From positions 1-64,000 of the forward strand of contig FNUU01000008.1 in NCBI GenBank assembly GCA_900108205.1: a DNA stretch of 64,000 nucleotides, written 5' to 3'. A model generated the notes under the pieces. That model saw only the letters and a list, made by a program, of their open reading frames with translations. It was not told the DNA's origin and did not search any database. Source of the DNA: Eubacterium ruminantium. GTDB lineage: Bacteria; Bacillota; Clostridia; Lachnospirales; Lachnospiraceae. Shown here in pieces: positions 33,420-43,235 of this stretch (position 1 is the stretch's first letter; each line of letters begins with the position of its first letter). Position numbers and translations under genes: made by a program.

Positions 33420-33575
33420 CTATTGGTTATTATCCTGCTCAGCAATGTGTTTTTTTAATATCATGTTTATATACTGGCTGAAGTTGCGATCGTCTTCTTC
33501 GGCCAGTTCTTTTATGCGTTCAATAACGTTCTCATCAAGGGAGATGCTGACCTTGATCTTGTATGGTTTATCCAT
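33420..33575 (-). CDS. Small ribbon-helix-helix DNA-binding protein
   Basis: A 51-residue protein starting at ATG 33575 (aaggtg is 9 bases upstream; the longer frame to 33638 has no binding site). The sequence KIKVSISLDENVIERIKELA, then DDRNFSQYINMILKKHI, is a classic Arc/CopG/MetJ ribbon-helix-helix. It lies divergent from the zinc-ribbon lectin-domain gene at 33704, with 128 bases between, and may regulate it. No partner toxin gene is adjacent, so an antitoxin role is not supported. Confidence 0.75.
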   Translation of the reverse strand: MDKPYKIKVSISLDENVIERIKELAEEDDRNFSQYINMILKKHIAEQDNNQ

Positions 33576-33703
33576 AAAATACACCTTACTAAGTAGTATA
33601 AATTCGCATTTCTTGCTAACATAATTATTGTAATACAAAAGTATTTATGATATGTTAAAGTAGCAAAAAGTAGTAAGAAATATGACTGTATGGAGGCAAC
33701 GTT

Positions 33704-35557
33704 ATGAAATGTTTTGTTTGTGGAGCAGAAATTGAAAATAGACAATTCTGTCCGAATTGCGGATGCGATAATAGTAAATCTACAGAATTAAATATAAATA
33801 ATTATTCAATGCAAGGCGGTAATATGACCGGTTTCACGGATAATGCTCAGATTTCTCAGATGAATTATCAGCAATATCCTATGAATAATCCGTATTATAA
33901 ACCACCAAAACAAAAGAAGCCTATAAATAAAAAAATGATAGCAATTATAGCAGGTATTGCCTTGATAGCAATAGCTGCTGTTGTTGTGATTTTAATAATT
34001 TCAAATCGTCCTATAACAGTTGAACTGAATAAATATGTAAGCGTTAAGATTCAGGATGGGTATGATGGGTACGGAAAGGTAACGTATGAGATAGATACGG
34101 CTAAATTTATAAAAGATTATCCGGACATAGAGTATTCAAAAGACTATAAAAAGTACATAAAAAAGGAATATGGAAGAGATGCGGAGAGTTTTATGAGTAA
34201 ATATCCTGCAAATGTAATGCTTGCAACGAATTTGTCTGGAGAATTTGATAAGGAAACACGATTATCTAACGGGAATGTGGTTCATTTTAGATGGAGTCTT
34301 AACAAAGAGGAATTTGAGAAAAACTATAATATTAAGCTTAAATTTAGTGATATTGAATATACAGTTAATGGACTTAAGAAGGCGGAAACCTTTGATCCCT
34401 TTGCTAATATTAATGTGAAGTTTTCCGGAATTGATCCATATGGTGAGGCTGAATATGAAATTGTTAAGAATGATGGTATAAATGATAATCTTATCTACAA
34501 ATTCAATAAGTCTAATGGTCTTAAGAGCGGAGACACAGTTAAACTCAGTATTTTAAATGGTAAGACTGAGGATGAATTCTATGATTACTGTATAGATCAC
34601 TTTGGGAAGATTCCGGAAAGCTGTGAAAAAGCTTACTCAGTTGAACTGGATAAATATGTTGAAAGCGCTTCTGAGATAGATCAGGATACTATGGATGCTA
34701 TGGATAAGCAGGCGAGGGATGTTTTTGAGGCTCACGTTAAGTCCGATTGGAGGGAACCTAACCTGTACAAGGGGATGACGCTGATCGGCAACTATTTCCT
34801 GAAGAGTAAATTTGGTGAAGATGTAGATAATATGATCTACCTTATTTATAGAATTGAGGTTGAGTCAGATGCATTTTATGAAGATACGATAGAATATTAT
34901 TATTATACCGAGTTTGAAAATATTATTATTGATAAAGATAGAAGATGCTCAGTTGATCTTTCAGTTCAGAATTCTGCTTTGGATCAAAATGATATCGGAT
35001 GGTATGGTGATTATGTTGAACTAGGAGACTATAAGAGAACAGGCTACGAATATCTTGATACAATTAAGGATAAGTTTATTGCGTCAAATGTTGATAAGTA
35101 TGAATATGAAGATAATATTAAAGATGTAGATAATGGAAAACTCATATCAGAAAGCACAGCTGTGTCAGAATTAGTAGGCAAAGAGGTTGAGTTTAATGGG
35201 CATAGATATAAGGTGGTATATTCTAGTGAAAGTCTCACATGGAATGAGGCAAAGTCTATATGTGAAAATGAAGGGGGGCATCTTGTTACTATTACTAGCA
35301 AAGAAGAACAGAAGTTTATATCGAAACTGTGTGGATATAAGAGAACTGGTGATATGATGTGGATTGGTCTCTATGGTAGTAAAGAAGATAAAACAATAAA
35401 ATATTTATGGGTGACTGGTGAAGAATTTGAATATTCTTTCTGGGGGGATGCTAATGATACACCCAAATGTGTCTATATTGATCATCCAGCCTATATGTGG
35501 TATCGAACATCCGGCGGGTCTACTATGCATTATTACATCTGCGAATGGGATAAGTAA
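33704..35557 (+). CDS. Zinc-ribbon membrane protein with C-terminal C-type-lectin-like domain
   Basis: A 617-residue protein. Residues 1-21 form a zinc ribbon (CFVCGAEI...CPNCG). A Gln/Asn/Tyr-rich linker follows, then one membrane helix (about residues 84-106, MIAIIAGIALIAIAAVVVIL). The outer part has several beta-rich repeats containing VELNKYVSVK and VELDKYVESA. The last ~125 residues are a C-type-lectin-like domain (YKVVYSSESLTWNEAKSICE, GGHLVTITSKEEQKFI, WIGLYG, YICEW). The ribbon would be inside and the lectin domain outside. Related zinc-ribbon proteins follow at 35584, 41436 and 45481. Function unknown. Confidence 0.8.
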   Translation: MKCFVCGAEIENRQFCPNCGCDNSKSTELNINNYSMQGGNMTGFTDNAQISQMNYQQYPMNNPYYKPPKQKKPINKKMIAIIAGIALIAIAAVVVILIISNRPITVELNKYVSVKIQDGYDGYGKVTYEIDTAKFIKDYPDIEYSKDYKKYIKKEYGRDAESFMSKYPANVMLATNLSGEFDKETRLSNGNVVHFRWSLNKEEFEKNYNIKLKFSDIEYTVNGLKKAETFDPFANINVKFSGIDPYGEAEYEIVKNDGINDNLIYKFNKSNGLKSGDTVKLSILNGKTEDEFYDYCIDHFGKIPESCEKAYSVELDKYVESASEIDQDTMDAMDKQARDVFEAHVKSDWREPNLYKGMTLIGNYFLKSKFGEDVDNMIYLIYRIEVESDAFYEDTIEYYYYTEFENIIIDKDRRCSVDLSVQNSALDQNDIGWYGDYVELGDYKRTGYEYLDTIKDKFIASNVDKYEYEDNIKDVDNGKLISESTAVSELVGKEVEFNGHRYKVVYSSESLTWNEAKSICENEGGHLVTITSKEEQKFISKLCGYKRTGDMMWIGLYGSKEDKTIKYLWVTGEEFEYSFWGDANDTPKCVYIDHPAYMWYRTSGGSTMHYYICEWDK

Positions 35558-35583
35558 GATGAAAACAATCGGAGGAAATAATC

Positions 35584-36189
35584 ATGCTTTGTAGAGATTG
35601 TGGAATAGAATTAAATTCATATGGGGTCTGTCCGCAGTGTATGAGATATATGCTCCCGGAACAACATGTTCCATATAATAATCAGCATCAAAGGCAGGAA
35701 TATCATCCGCAAAACATAGTTCCGGGAGGATATGTTCAGAATTATTCTAATGGTACTATTAATAATAATGGCATGATGTACAACCGGATGATTAATCCAA
35801 ATGTTCCGATAGATAGATGTTTATCATGTGGAAATCCTGTTATGCGTATTGCTGCTAATTGCCCGATGTGTAACAATTTGACGTCATATGGAAAAGCAAT
35901 AAATGCATATGAGGAGAAAAAAAGGAAAGCACAAACCGGTAATGTTGTTACAGATGTAATTTTGCTGATAATACTTATTATAGTGGAAAGTAAATTGGCT
36001 AATGAATCAGCATGGATGGAGACTTTAGGACTAATTCAGGAAGCTGATGATATAAAAGCAACTGCAAGATATGTGTTTTTGGGGGCTCTTGTAATCAGTC
36101 TTATTGTACATATAATTAATAAGGGCGCCGTCAGTATTAAAAAAAATAATGTGATATATTACAATCCAAATTACTTTAGAAAAAAGTAA
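35584..36189 (+). CDS. Zinc-ribbon membrane protein, 201 residues
   Basis: Two cysteine-pair modules are visible: LCRDCG...CPQC at residues 2-20 and RCLSCG...CPMC at about 79-98, joined by a Gln/Asn/Tyr-rich linker. Two membrane helices follow (about residues 120-138, VVTDVILLIILIIVES, and 160-180, YVFLGALVISLIVHII). It starts 26 bases after the lectin-domain gene and shares its N-terminal style, so the two are probably co-transcribed. Unknown role. Confidence 0.75.
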   Translation: MLCRDCGIELNSYGVCPQCMRYMLPEQHVPYNNQHQRQEYHPQNIVPGGYVQNYSNGTINNNGMMYNRMINPNVPIDRCLSCGNPVMRIAANCPMCNNLTSYGKAINAYEEKKRKAQTGNVVTDVILLIILIIVESKLANESAWMETLGLIQEADDIKATARYVFLGALVISLIVHIINKGAVSIKKNNVIYYNPNYFRKK

Positions 36190-36328
36190 TCGTGGTAACA
36201 TGACAAATTTATCGTTAATCACGTTGGTGACAGCTGCCACTATTATCTAATTATAACGGAGAGGTGTCAGTCCCAAAGGATTATGAGAAGCGGATTTTGT
36301 TTCACATTTTATAGTGATATATCATTCT

Positions 36329-36358
36329 GACCCGGCATTTTGCCGGGTCGTTTTTTTT
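36329..36358 (+). terminator. Intrinsic terminator
   Basis: Perfect 9-bp arms gacccggca (36329-36337) and tgccgggtc (36341-36349) with a 3-base loop, then a G and eight T. It ends the 33704-36189 unit. Confidence 0.93.
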
Positions 36359-36457
36359 AAGTAAAATTATTAAAAATATTATGTACTATATTACTTTTTA
36401 TTATGTTAAGATGTAGAAGTCGAAGTATGGATTTTTATTACAAAAACAGAGGTTAAA

Positions 36458-37231
36458 ATGAAAAAATATAAGAATTATCTATTTGATCTATATGGAACGC
36501 TGGTTGATATCAGTACAGATGAACAATCAAAAAAATTATGGAAAAAACTGGCAAAAATATATGCCTGTTATGGAGCTGAATATAAGGCCAAGGAGCTGAA
36601 AAAGGAATTTTTCAGAATGGACAGGGAAGAGAGAAAGCTTCTTAAACTGGAGTCCGGATGTGATCATCCGGAGATAAAGCTGGAAAAGGTTTTTATCAGG
36701 CTGCTTTGTGAAGCGCCTCAGATACTGAGTGACAGGAGTATCAGTATCAGAATGCCCGAAAACCTTGCGGTATGGGCAGAGCTAATGGCAAATACCTTTA
36801 GAACTATATCTAGAGAATATTTAAGACTGTTTCCGGATACTCTTGAAACCCTTGATAGATTAAGAGAAAGAGGCAGTAAGGTATTTCTTCTGTCAAATGC
36901 TCAGGCTATATTTACTATGCCTGAAATACGTCTTATGAGACTTGATGAACATATGGATAAGCTTTATATTTCATCAGATTATGGTGTGATGAAACCGGAT
37001 TTTCGTTTTATCAACAAACTGGTGCAGGAAGAAGGCATAGATATTTCAGAATCAGTAATGATAGGAAATGAAGTCAGATCTGACGTAAAGGTGGCTCAGA
37101 GCTGTGGAATGGATGGAATTCTTCTGAATAATTATAATATCAGTCCTGAAGATATAAGAAAAGAAGCATTGGAACATGGGGTGAGAGAAGATTTTGTTAC
37201 TATCGAAAAGATATCCATGCTTTTGGATTGA
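36458..37231 (+). CDS. HAD-superfamily hydrolase
   Basis: A 257-residue HAD protein: motif I LFDLYGTLVDIS at residue ~8 with Asp nucleophile and Tyr in between (DLYGT, as in haloacid dehalogenase/YjjG-like members), motif II LLSNAQ, motif III Lys in MKPDFRFI and motif IV GNEVRSDVKVAQ. A larger helical cap (about residues 20-110) separates motif I and II. A nucleotidase or phosphoglycolate-like phosphatase is possible; substrate unknown. It is 40 bases before rlmH. Confidence 0.83.
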   Translation: MKKYKNYLFDLYGTLVDISTDEQSKKLWKKLAKIYACYGAEYKAKELKKEFFRMDREERKLLKLESGCDHPEIKLEKVFIRLLCEAPQILSDRSISIRMPENLAVWAELMANTFRTISREYLRLFPDTLETLDRLRERGSKVFLLSNAQAIFTMPEIRLMRLDEHMDKLYISSDYGVMKPDFRFINKLVQEEGIDISESVMIGNEVRSDVKVAQSCGMDGILLNNYNISPEDIRKEALEHGVREDFVTIEKISMLLD

Positions 37232-37270
37232 ATCTGATGCAGTAAAGAATAATTAGAAAGAAGTATATTT

Positions 37271-37750
37271 ATGAAGATAGATATCTGCTGTGTTGGGAAG
37301 GTTAAAGAATCTTCCTTCAGAGAGATGATAAATGAATATTCAAAAAGGCTGTCCAGATATTGTAACCTCAGCATATTTGAGGTGCAGGATGAGAAAACAC
37401 CGGATAATGCATCCGAAACTGTTGAGGATGGCATCAAGAAAAAGGAGGGAGAAAAACTCCTTTCTGTGATAAAGGATAATGCATATGTTATAGCACTCGC
37501 TATAGACGGAAAAAATCTTTCCAGTACAGAGCTTGCGGACAAGATTGACAGTCTTGGTGTAAGTGGTGTCAGCCATATTCAACTGGTTATAGGCGGTTCT
37601 CTCGGATTATCAAAGGATGTGCTGAACAGGGCTGATATGAAGCTTTCCTTTGGAAGGATGACATTTCCGCATCAGCTTATGAGAGTGATACTTCTGGAGC
37701 AGATCTACAGAAGCTACAGGATAATCAATAATGAACCTTACCACAAATGA
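37271..37750 (+). CDS. rlmH: 23S rRNA (pseudouridine-1915-N3)-methyltransferase RlmH
   Basis: A 159-residue SPOUT methyltransferase that methylates N3 of pseudouridine 1915 in helix 69 of 23S rRNA on the assembled 70S ribosome. Visible are the N-terminal VGKVKESSFREMINEYSKRL, the knot region LVIGGSLGLS and the highly conserved MTFPHQLMRVILLEQIYRSY (20 residues) and NEPYHK ending. Length matches the family exactly. Confidence 0.96.
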   Translation: MKIDICCVGKVKESSFREMINEYSKRLSRYCNLSIFEVQDEKTPDNASETVEDGIKKKEGEKLLSVIKDNAYVIALAIDGKNLSSTELADKIDSLGVSGVSHIQLVIGGSLGLSKDVLNRADMKLSFGRMTFPHQLMRVILLEQIYRSYRIINNEPYHK

Positions 37751-37896
37751 CGAGTTCAGTATGGTTACATTACGGTGGTTATATACAGGATGATACATAA
37801 CGAAACTCACCATTAGGTATGGAATCGGTATGGTTATTCTGCGACAGCTATGCAAAACGAAACGGACATGTAGATATAAAACAATATGGAGGAACG

Positions 37897-40800
37897 ATGA
37901 AGAGGCTTTTTAATTCCGGCTGGAGATTTCATGAATTTGCCGGAGGAACTGAAATTGGGGAAGTATTTGAATATATAGAGAATGACGGAGCTTTTGAAGC
38001 TGTAGATATTCCTCATGATTATATGATATATGATGTTAATGATCTTTACAGAACCTCTGTGGGAGTATATGTAAAGGATGTAGTGCTTGATGCGTCAAAA
38101 AATAATACTGTTTATTTTGAAGGCGTATACATGAGGACAACAGTTTATCTGAACGGTGAAGAAATATTCTTCTGGCCATATGGATATACTTCATTTGAGG
38201 TTGACCTTACTCCTTATCAGAAGGAGGGAGAGAACAGGATACTTGTATTTGTTGATTACAGATGTCCCAATACCAGGTGGTATTCCGGGGCAGGTATCTT
38301 CAGAGATGTATGGCTTTATGAGAGAGAAAAGGAACATATTTTAACAAATGGTGTATATTTTAATGCTGTTAAAAGCGATGATGACACCTATAAAATGACT
38401 GTAGATACTGAGGTTGTTGGCAAAAGAGGAGAGAAACTCACAATCCTTCAGGAGCTTCTTGATGCGGATGGAAATATTGTTTTCAATGCATCTGAAGCTA
38501 TTGCAGCCAATACCGAACCAACAATTTATACAATTACGGCAGATAAGCTTAAGGTAAAGCAATGGGATATTCAGAGTCCGTATTTATACAGCCTCAGAAC
38601 AAGGCTTATGTCAGAAAAGGGTATTGTTGATGAGATCATTAATAAGGTTGGCTTCAGAACGATAATGTTTGATCCTGATAAAGGATTTTTACTTAATGAC
38701 AGAGTGGTTAAGATTCAAGGCGCATGTATGCATCATGATCTGGGGGCTCTTGGTGCTGCATTTAACAAGTGTGCTGCAAAACGTCAGATAGAAGAGCTCA
38801 AAAAAATGGGTGTCAATGCTATTAGAACATCACATAATCCGCCTGCTGTCGGACTTATGGAGCTTTGTGATGAAATGGGTATCCTGGTGGATTCCGATGC
38901 ATTTGATATGTGGGAAAGACCTAAGACAGAGAATGATTATGGCATTTTCTTCCATGATTGGGTTGAAAGAGATGTGGAAAGCTGGATCAGAAGAGACAGA
39001 AACCATCCTTCTGTGATCATGTGGTCAGTAGGAAATGAAATTCCTGATACCAATGACATTTCTTCTGTAAAAATCGCAAAGAGACTGATAGATGCTGTAA
39101 GGAGAAATGATTACAGACACAATGCTTTTACAACCCTTGCATCGAATTATGTTGCGTGGGAGAATGCACAGAAGGTTCAGGACCTTTTTGAGGTATCTGG
39201 CTATAATTATCTGGAATCGGTTTATGATGAGCATCATCAGAAATTTAAACACTGGTGCATATATGGTAGTGAGACAGCTTCAACGGTACAGAGCAGAGGA
39301 ATATATCATTTTCCTAAGGCCAACAGACTTCTGACCTATGAGGATATTCAGTGTTCTTCTCTGGATAACTGTTCAACAAACTGGGGAGCTAAGAATGTTC
39401 ATAAGTTTGTTGCAGATCATAGGGACAGGGATTATGTTGCGGGACAGTTTATATGGACCGGCTGGGATTACATAGGTGAACCGACACCGTATTTTACCAA
39501 GAATTCTTACTTTGGGCATATTGATACTGCCGGTTTCTGGAAGGATACGGCATATATCATAAAGGCCGGATGGGTGGATTATAAAAAGGATCCATTTGTT
39601 CATATCGGAATTTACTGGGATTTTAATAAGGGGCAGCGGATTGATATTCCGGTTTATTCAAATGCGCCTTTCGTCGAGCTTTTCTTTGAAGATGAAAGCC
39701 TTGGCGAAGTTCGTCTTGATCAGAAGAAGGATGATATATATTCAGCTTACTATAACCTTGATTACAGGGAAGGAAAGCTCAAGGCAGTTGCCTATGACGA
39801 AAATAAAAATATTATCGCAGAGGATATTATAGAAAGCTTCGGCAATCCGAGTGCAATTGTTTTAAAGACTGATAAAACAAGCATAAAGGCAGATGGAGAG
39901 GAACTGATATTCATTGAAGTAAGTACTGTCGATAAGGACGGACGATACGTTGCTGATTCAAGAAGCAGAGTAAAAATAGAAGTAGAAGGTCCTGCCAGAC
40001 TTCTTGGTCTTGATAATGGTGACAGTACGGATTATGAAGAATATAAAACAAATTGCAGAAAGCTGTTCTCCGGAAAGCTGCTGGCCATACTCGGAGCAGG
40101 AAAGGAAACCGGAAAGGTTAAAGTGAAAGTAACCTCAAAGGGACTGGAATCTGGAGAGCTTTGCTTTGATATAGTGGCGGCGGATACTGTAAGAGATGGA
40201 GTGAGCTGTGAAACGGGTGTTGTTTCATACTCAGAGGACAACAGTAAGAAGCTTGATATTCCTTCACGCAAGCTTGAAATGACGCTTAGTCCGGATGTGA
40301 GAGTTCTGAATAAGGAGCTGCCGGAGGTCAAGGTTAATACCCGAATTCTGCCTGTAAATTCTGATTGCAGAGAAATAGAATATAAGGCGCTTACATCAGA
40401 TGGTATTGAAAGCAGAGCTGTAGAGATCATCAGAGAAGAGGAAGGCGTGACACTGAAGGCCGTGTCAGATGGCAGCTTCAGACTGCTTGCCTTTTGTAAA
40501 AATGAAAAAGAGCATGCAGATATTATTTCTGAGATGGAATTTACTGTAGAAGGCATTGGCAGCAAGAATCATAATCCTTATGAGATGGTATACGGCTGTG
40601 AATTTAATGACAGCTTCAAGGATGCGCAGCTGTCCTTCAGAGGAAGTATCAATTTTCACACGGATAACTGTATTTGCTTCAGAAATGTAGATTTTGGCGA
40701 TTATGGATCGGATGAACTGCATTTGTCATTGTTCTCCTTTAGAAATGAAGAACCGGTTGAAATCCTGGTGGATGATCCTGAAAAGGGTGATACGGTTTTT

Positions 40801-41316
40801 AAGGGACTATATAATATTCCGACCGTTTACAATGTCCTGCAGGAGGATGTGTTCAAGTTAAATAAGAGGCTGAAGGGAATCAGGGATATATTCTTTAAAT
40901 TTGAAAACGGCCTGGTTCTGGGAGGCTTCTATATGACAAAATTTGAGAAGGCCTACAGTTATATTGAAGCTGTTGAATATCAGATGATCACAGGCGACAG
41001 CTTTGAAGTTAAAGAAGACGGTATATATGGTATTGGAAATAACGTAGATATGGAATATACCGGAATGAACTTCAGTAAGGGTGTATCTAAGGTGACAATC
41101 AAAGGACGCGCCAGAAAATCTGTCTGTCCGGTTCATATCAGATTCTTCTCAGGAGATGATGTAGTTAAAAAAGTTGTAGAGTTTCCGGTAAAAGAGGAGA
41201 TAACAGAGGAAACCTTTATGCTCAGTGGCTTTAGCGGAGAAGGAAAGATAGATATAATCTTCCTTCCGGGAGCGGATTTTGATCTCTTAGGATTTAAGTT
41301 TGAAGGAGAAGAGTAA
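37897..41316 (+). CDS. Large GH2 beta-galactosidase-like enzyme (1139 residues)
   Basis: A multidomain cytoplasmic GH2 enzyme: sugar-binding domain (to ~140, with GIFRDVWLYE), Ig-like domain, TIM barrel with acid/base Glu381 in MWSVGNEI and nucleophile Glu459 in IYGSETAS, then a DUF4982-like domain (HIGIYWDFNKGQ, VYSNAPFVELFF) and an invasin/Big-like domain (LKTDKTSIKADGEELIFIEV). The last ~300 residues are a carbohydrate-binding-like beta region. This architecture is common for beta-galactosidases of gut Firmicutes and Bacteroidetes. The start is ATG 37897 with ggagga, 26 codons inside the longest frame. It is monocistronic with a terminator behind. Confidence 0.87.
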   Translation: MKRLFNSGWRFHEFAGGTEIGEVFEYIENDGAFEAVDIPHDYMIYDVNDLYRTSVGVYVKDVVLDASKNNTVYFEGVYMRTTVYLNGEEIFFWPYGYTSFEVDLTPYQKEGENRILVFVDYRCPNTRWYSGAGIFRDVWLYEREKEHILTNGVYFNAVKSDDDTYKMTVDTEVVGKRGEKLTILQELLDADGNIVFNASEAIAANTEPTIYTITADKLKVKQWDIQSPYLYSLRTRLMSEKGIVDEIINKVGFRTIMFDPDKGFLLNDRVVKIQGACMHHDLGALGAAFNKCAAKRQIEELKKMGVNAIRTSHNPPAVGLMELCDEMGILVDSDAFDMWERPKTENDYGIFFHDWVERDVESWIRRDRNHPSVIMWSVGNEIPDTNDISSVKIAKRLIDAVRRNDYRHNAFTTLASNYVAWENAQKVQDLFEVSGYNYLESVYDEHHQKFKHWCIYGSETASTVQSRGIYHFPKANRLLTYEDIQCSSLDNCSTNWGAKNVHKFVADHRDRDYVAGQFIWTGWDYIGEPTPYFTKNSYFGHIDTAGFWKDTAYIIKAGWVDYKKDPFVHIGIYWDFNKGQRIDIPVYSNAPFVELFFEDESLGEVRLDQKKDDIYSAYYNLDYREGKLKAVAYDENKNIIAEDIIESFGNPSAIVLKTDKTSIKADGEELIFIEVSTVDKDGRYVADSRSRVKIEVEGPARLLGLDNGDSTDYEEYKTNCRKLFSGKLLAILGAGKETGKVKVKVTSKGLESGELCFDIVAADTVRDGVSCETGVVSYSEDNSKKLDIPSRKLEMTLSPDVRVLNKELPEVKVNTRILPVNSDCREIEYKALTSDGIESRAVEIIREEEGVTLKAVSDGSFRLLAFCKNEKEHADIISEMEFTVEGIGSKNHNPYEMVYGCEFNDSFKDAQLSFRGSINFHTDNCICFRNVDFGDYGSDELHLSLFSFRNEEPVEILVDDPEKGDTVFKGLYNIPTVYNVLQEDVFKLNKRLKGIRDIFFKFENGLVLGGFYMTKFEKAYSYIEAVEYQMITGDSFEVKEDGIYGIGNNVDMEYTGMNFSKGVSKVTIKGRARKSVCPVHIRFFSGDDVVKKVVEFPVKEEITEETFMLSGFSGEGKIDIIFLPGADFDLLGFKFEGEE

Positions 41317-41322
41317 ATCATA

Positions 41323-41376
41323 TAGTGGCATGGCTGTTTTACGAGTAGTGAACGGTTGTGCCACTATTATTTATTT
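41323..41376 (+). terminator. Hairpin terminator after the large GH2 gene
   Basis: Arms tagtggca (41323-41330) and tgccacta (41359-41366) followed by ttatttatttt. Confidence 0.7.
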
Positions 41377-41435
41377 TGTTTAAATGATAGAATAAATACG
41401 GTATATATTAATTCGTAAGGGGAGACAGGTTTAAA

Positions 41436-43214
41436 ATGAAATTCTGTTATAACTGTGGAGCGGAAATTGAAGAGGGAGATAAATTCTGTGTTGATTGTGG
41501 GGCAGATTTAAGTCTTGCAGATGTGGCAGACGATACAGAGACTGCAGAGATTGCTGAAAGCACTGACAGTGACGATGCTGCAGAGACGATTGTGAACACA
41601 GACGATATAGAGACTATCGAGATAGATGATGATGCAGATAGTGATGATCTGAGTTTTATGGCTGAAAAAGCTGCGGATGAAAAAGAAGCGATAAGCAGCA
41701 GAATAAACAGCATTATTAATCATCATGATAATGCATATGTAGATAATCGCAATAATGCTCAGTTTGATAAAAGTAATACTCGTGTAAATGATTATCATAA
41801 AAATGAGCATGATAAAAATGACTACGACAAACCATATCGTATAACAGAGGATGATATTCCTGAAAAGAAAAGCGGAACAGCTGCCATGGTTATAGTCGCG
41901 ATCATATGTTTAATAGGTTTTACAGCGCTTTTTGTATGGCTTAAGGAGTATAAGGATAAAAATAGCTCAGAGCCCGGAAACTATGCTGAGTATAAACTGA
42001 ATGATTATGACGTTCTTGCATATATTACCATCAGAGCAGTTATAGCAGATGATGATATTTTAAATTATAAGGATATTTCAGAAGAAGATGCTGTATCTGC
42101 TGTACTTCAGGCTATGTCAAGACCGTTGAATCGTGAGTATAATCCTGAATATTATAGATATCAGGAAGATGATATTTTAGACATGGCATCAAAATATGCC
42201 GGAAAAAATATAGATTCTGAGACAATAAAAAAATATTTTAAAAACACTTATTCCTATAGCGGTGATGCATATGAACTTAAAGACGGATATTATTATGCAA
42301 AAAGATATGATAAACAAAATGACGGGCCGGTATGCATCAAGCAAAATGATGAAGTATTAAATGAAAAATATTATGAAGTATATTATTCGTACAGGAATGG
42401 GTCGAATACAAATACAGAATATTGGAAGGCTCGTTTCGAGCTGGATGGATCCGGTAAGCCTAAGTTTAAATATATAAAGAAAAATGACAGCAGCGGTAAG
42501 GCTGACAGTGGTAAAACTGAGAAAAAAACGGAGAAAACCACTGAAAAGACTACAGAGAAAACTACAGAAAAAACTACTGATAAAACGACGGAGAAAACCA
42601 CAGAAAAAACTACTGAAAAAGCTACGGAAAAGACAACTGAGAATGCTGATTATGTTGAGATACCGTTGGAGGAGATCAGAGGGTATTTTGCAGGAAATCT
42701 GACACTTGATCAGATTTCGCTCATTTTGGCATGCTTCAGAAATACCTACATGAATATGAATTATGTTCAAGGCGGAGGCTTCAGAACTCCTCCTATTGAA
42801 CCTTCTGACAAAGAGCTTTTCCTGAATATGTTATCTGTATTCTTTTATAGTGATCTGCCGGATCTGAAATATACAGACGGTGATGTGGATTCCAGAGGGC
42901 AGTACCGCAGATATTCTTATAGGGACATTAAAAATATCTTCCTTGCTGCATTTGATGAAGATGATGTGGAATACTTGTTTGATAATGTTTCATATTGGGT
43001 ACAGGACATTTATGTAGATAAGAGCAGCGATCTGTGCTCAATCCTGCGTGTGGATCCGGATGATGATTCTTTTTATAAGCCATATAAGCCACAGAAGGCA
43101 TATAAAAAGGATGGAGTATATTATGTAAAGTGGAGTTCGTATGAGCTTCCTCTCCATATGAGGGAAGATGGTACCGGAAGATTTGATTATAATGACGCAG
43201 AGTTTATGTATTGA
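41436..43214 (+). CDS. Zinc-ribbon membrane protein with Lys-Thr-Thr-Glu repeats
   Basis: A 592-residue protein. A double-cysteine zinc ribbon (FCYNCG...CVDCG) fills residues 3-22, a very acidic spacer runs to ~80, and one membrane helix lies at about 149-169. The outer part includes a Tyr-rich domain (about 180-350), a linker of ten or so KTTE units encoded at about 42514-42650, and a C-terminal domain (about 410-592). The repeats look like a spacer through the cell wall. Related in design to 33704 and 45481. No enzymatic motif is seen. Followed after 21 bases by the DUF6273 gene. Confidence 0.75.
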   Translation: MKFCYNCGAEIEEGDKFCVDCGADLSLADVADDTETAEIAESTDSDDAAETIVNTDDIETIEIDDDADSDDLSFMAEKAADEKEAISSRINSIINHHDNAYVDNRNNAQFDKSNTRVNDYHKNEHDKNDYDKPYRITEDDIPEKKSGTAAMVIVAIICLIGFTALFVWLKEYKDKNSSEPGNYAEYKLNDYDVLAYITIRAVIADDDILNYKDISEEDAVSAVLQAMSRPLNREYNPEYYRYQEDDILDMASKYAGKNIDSETIKKYFKNTYSYSGDAYELKDGYYYAKRYDKQNDGPVCIKQNDEVLNEKYYEVYYSYRNGSNTNTEYWKARFELDGSGKPKFKYIKKNDSSGKADSGKTEKKTEKTTEKTTEKTTEKTTDKTTEKTTEKTTEKATEKTTENADYVEIPLEEIRGYFAGNLTLDQISLILACFRNTYMNMNYVQGGGFRTPPIEPSDKELFLNMLSVFFYSDLPDLKYTDGDVDSRGQYRRYSYRDIKNIFLAAFDEDDVEYLFDNVSYWVQDIYVDKSSDLCSILRVDPDDDSFYKPYKPQKAYKKDGVYYVKWSSYELPLHMREDGTGRFDYNDAEFMY

Positions 43215-43235
43215 TCATATACAGGGAGAGGATAT

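Noticed and set aside
33420..33575. Antitoxin of a toxin-antitoxin pair
   Set aside because: No adjacent small toxin gene; the neighbours on both sides are larger membrane proteins.
42514..42650. Short DNA repeats as a non-coding repeat array
   Set aside because: They are in-frame codons for the KTTE spacer of the 41436 protein, so the repeat is a protein feature.
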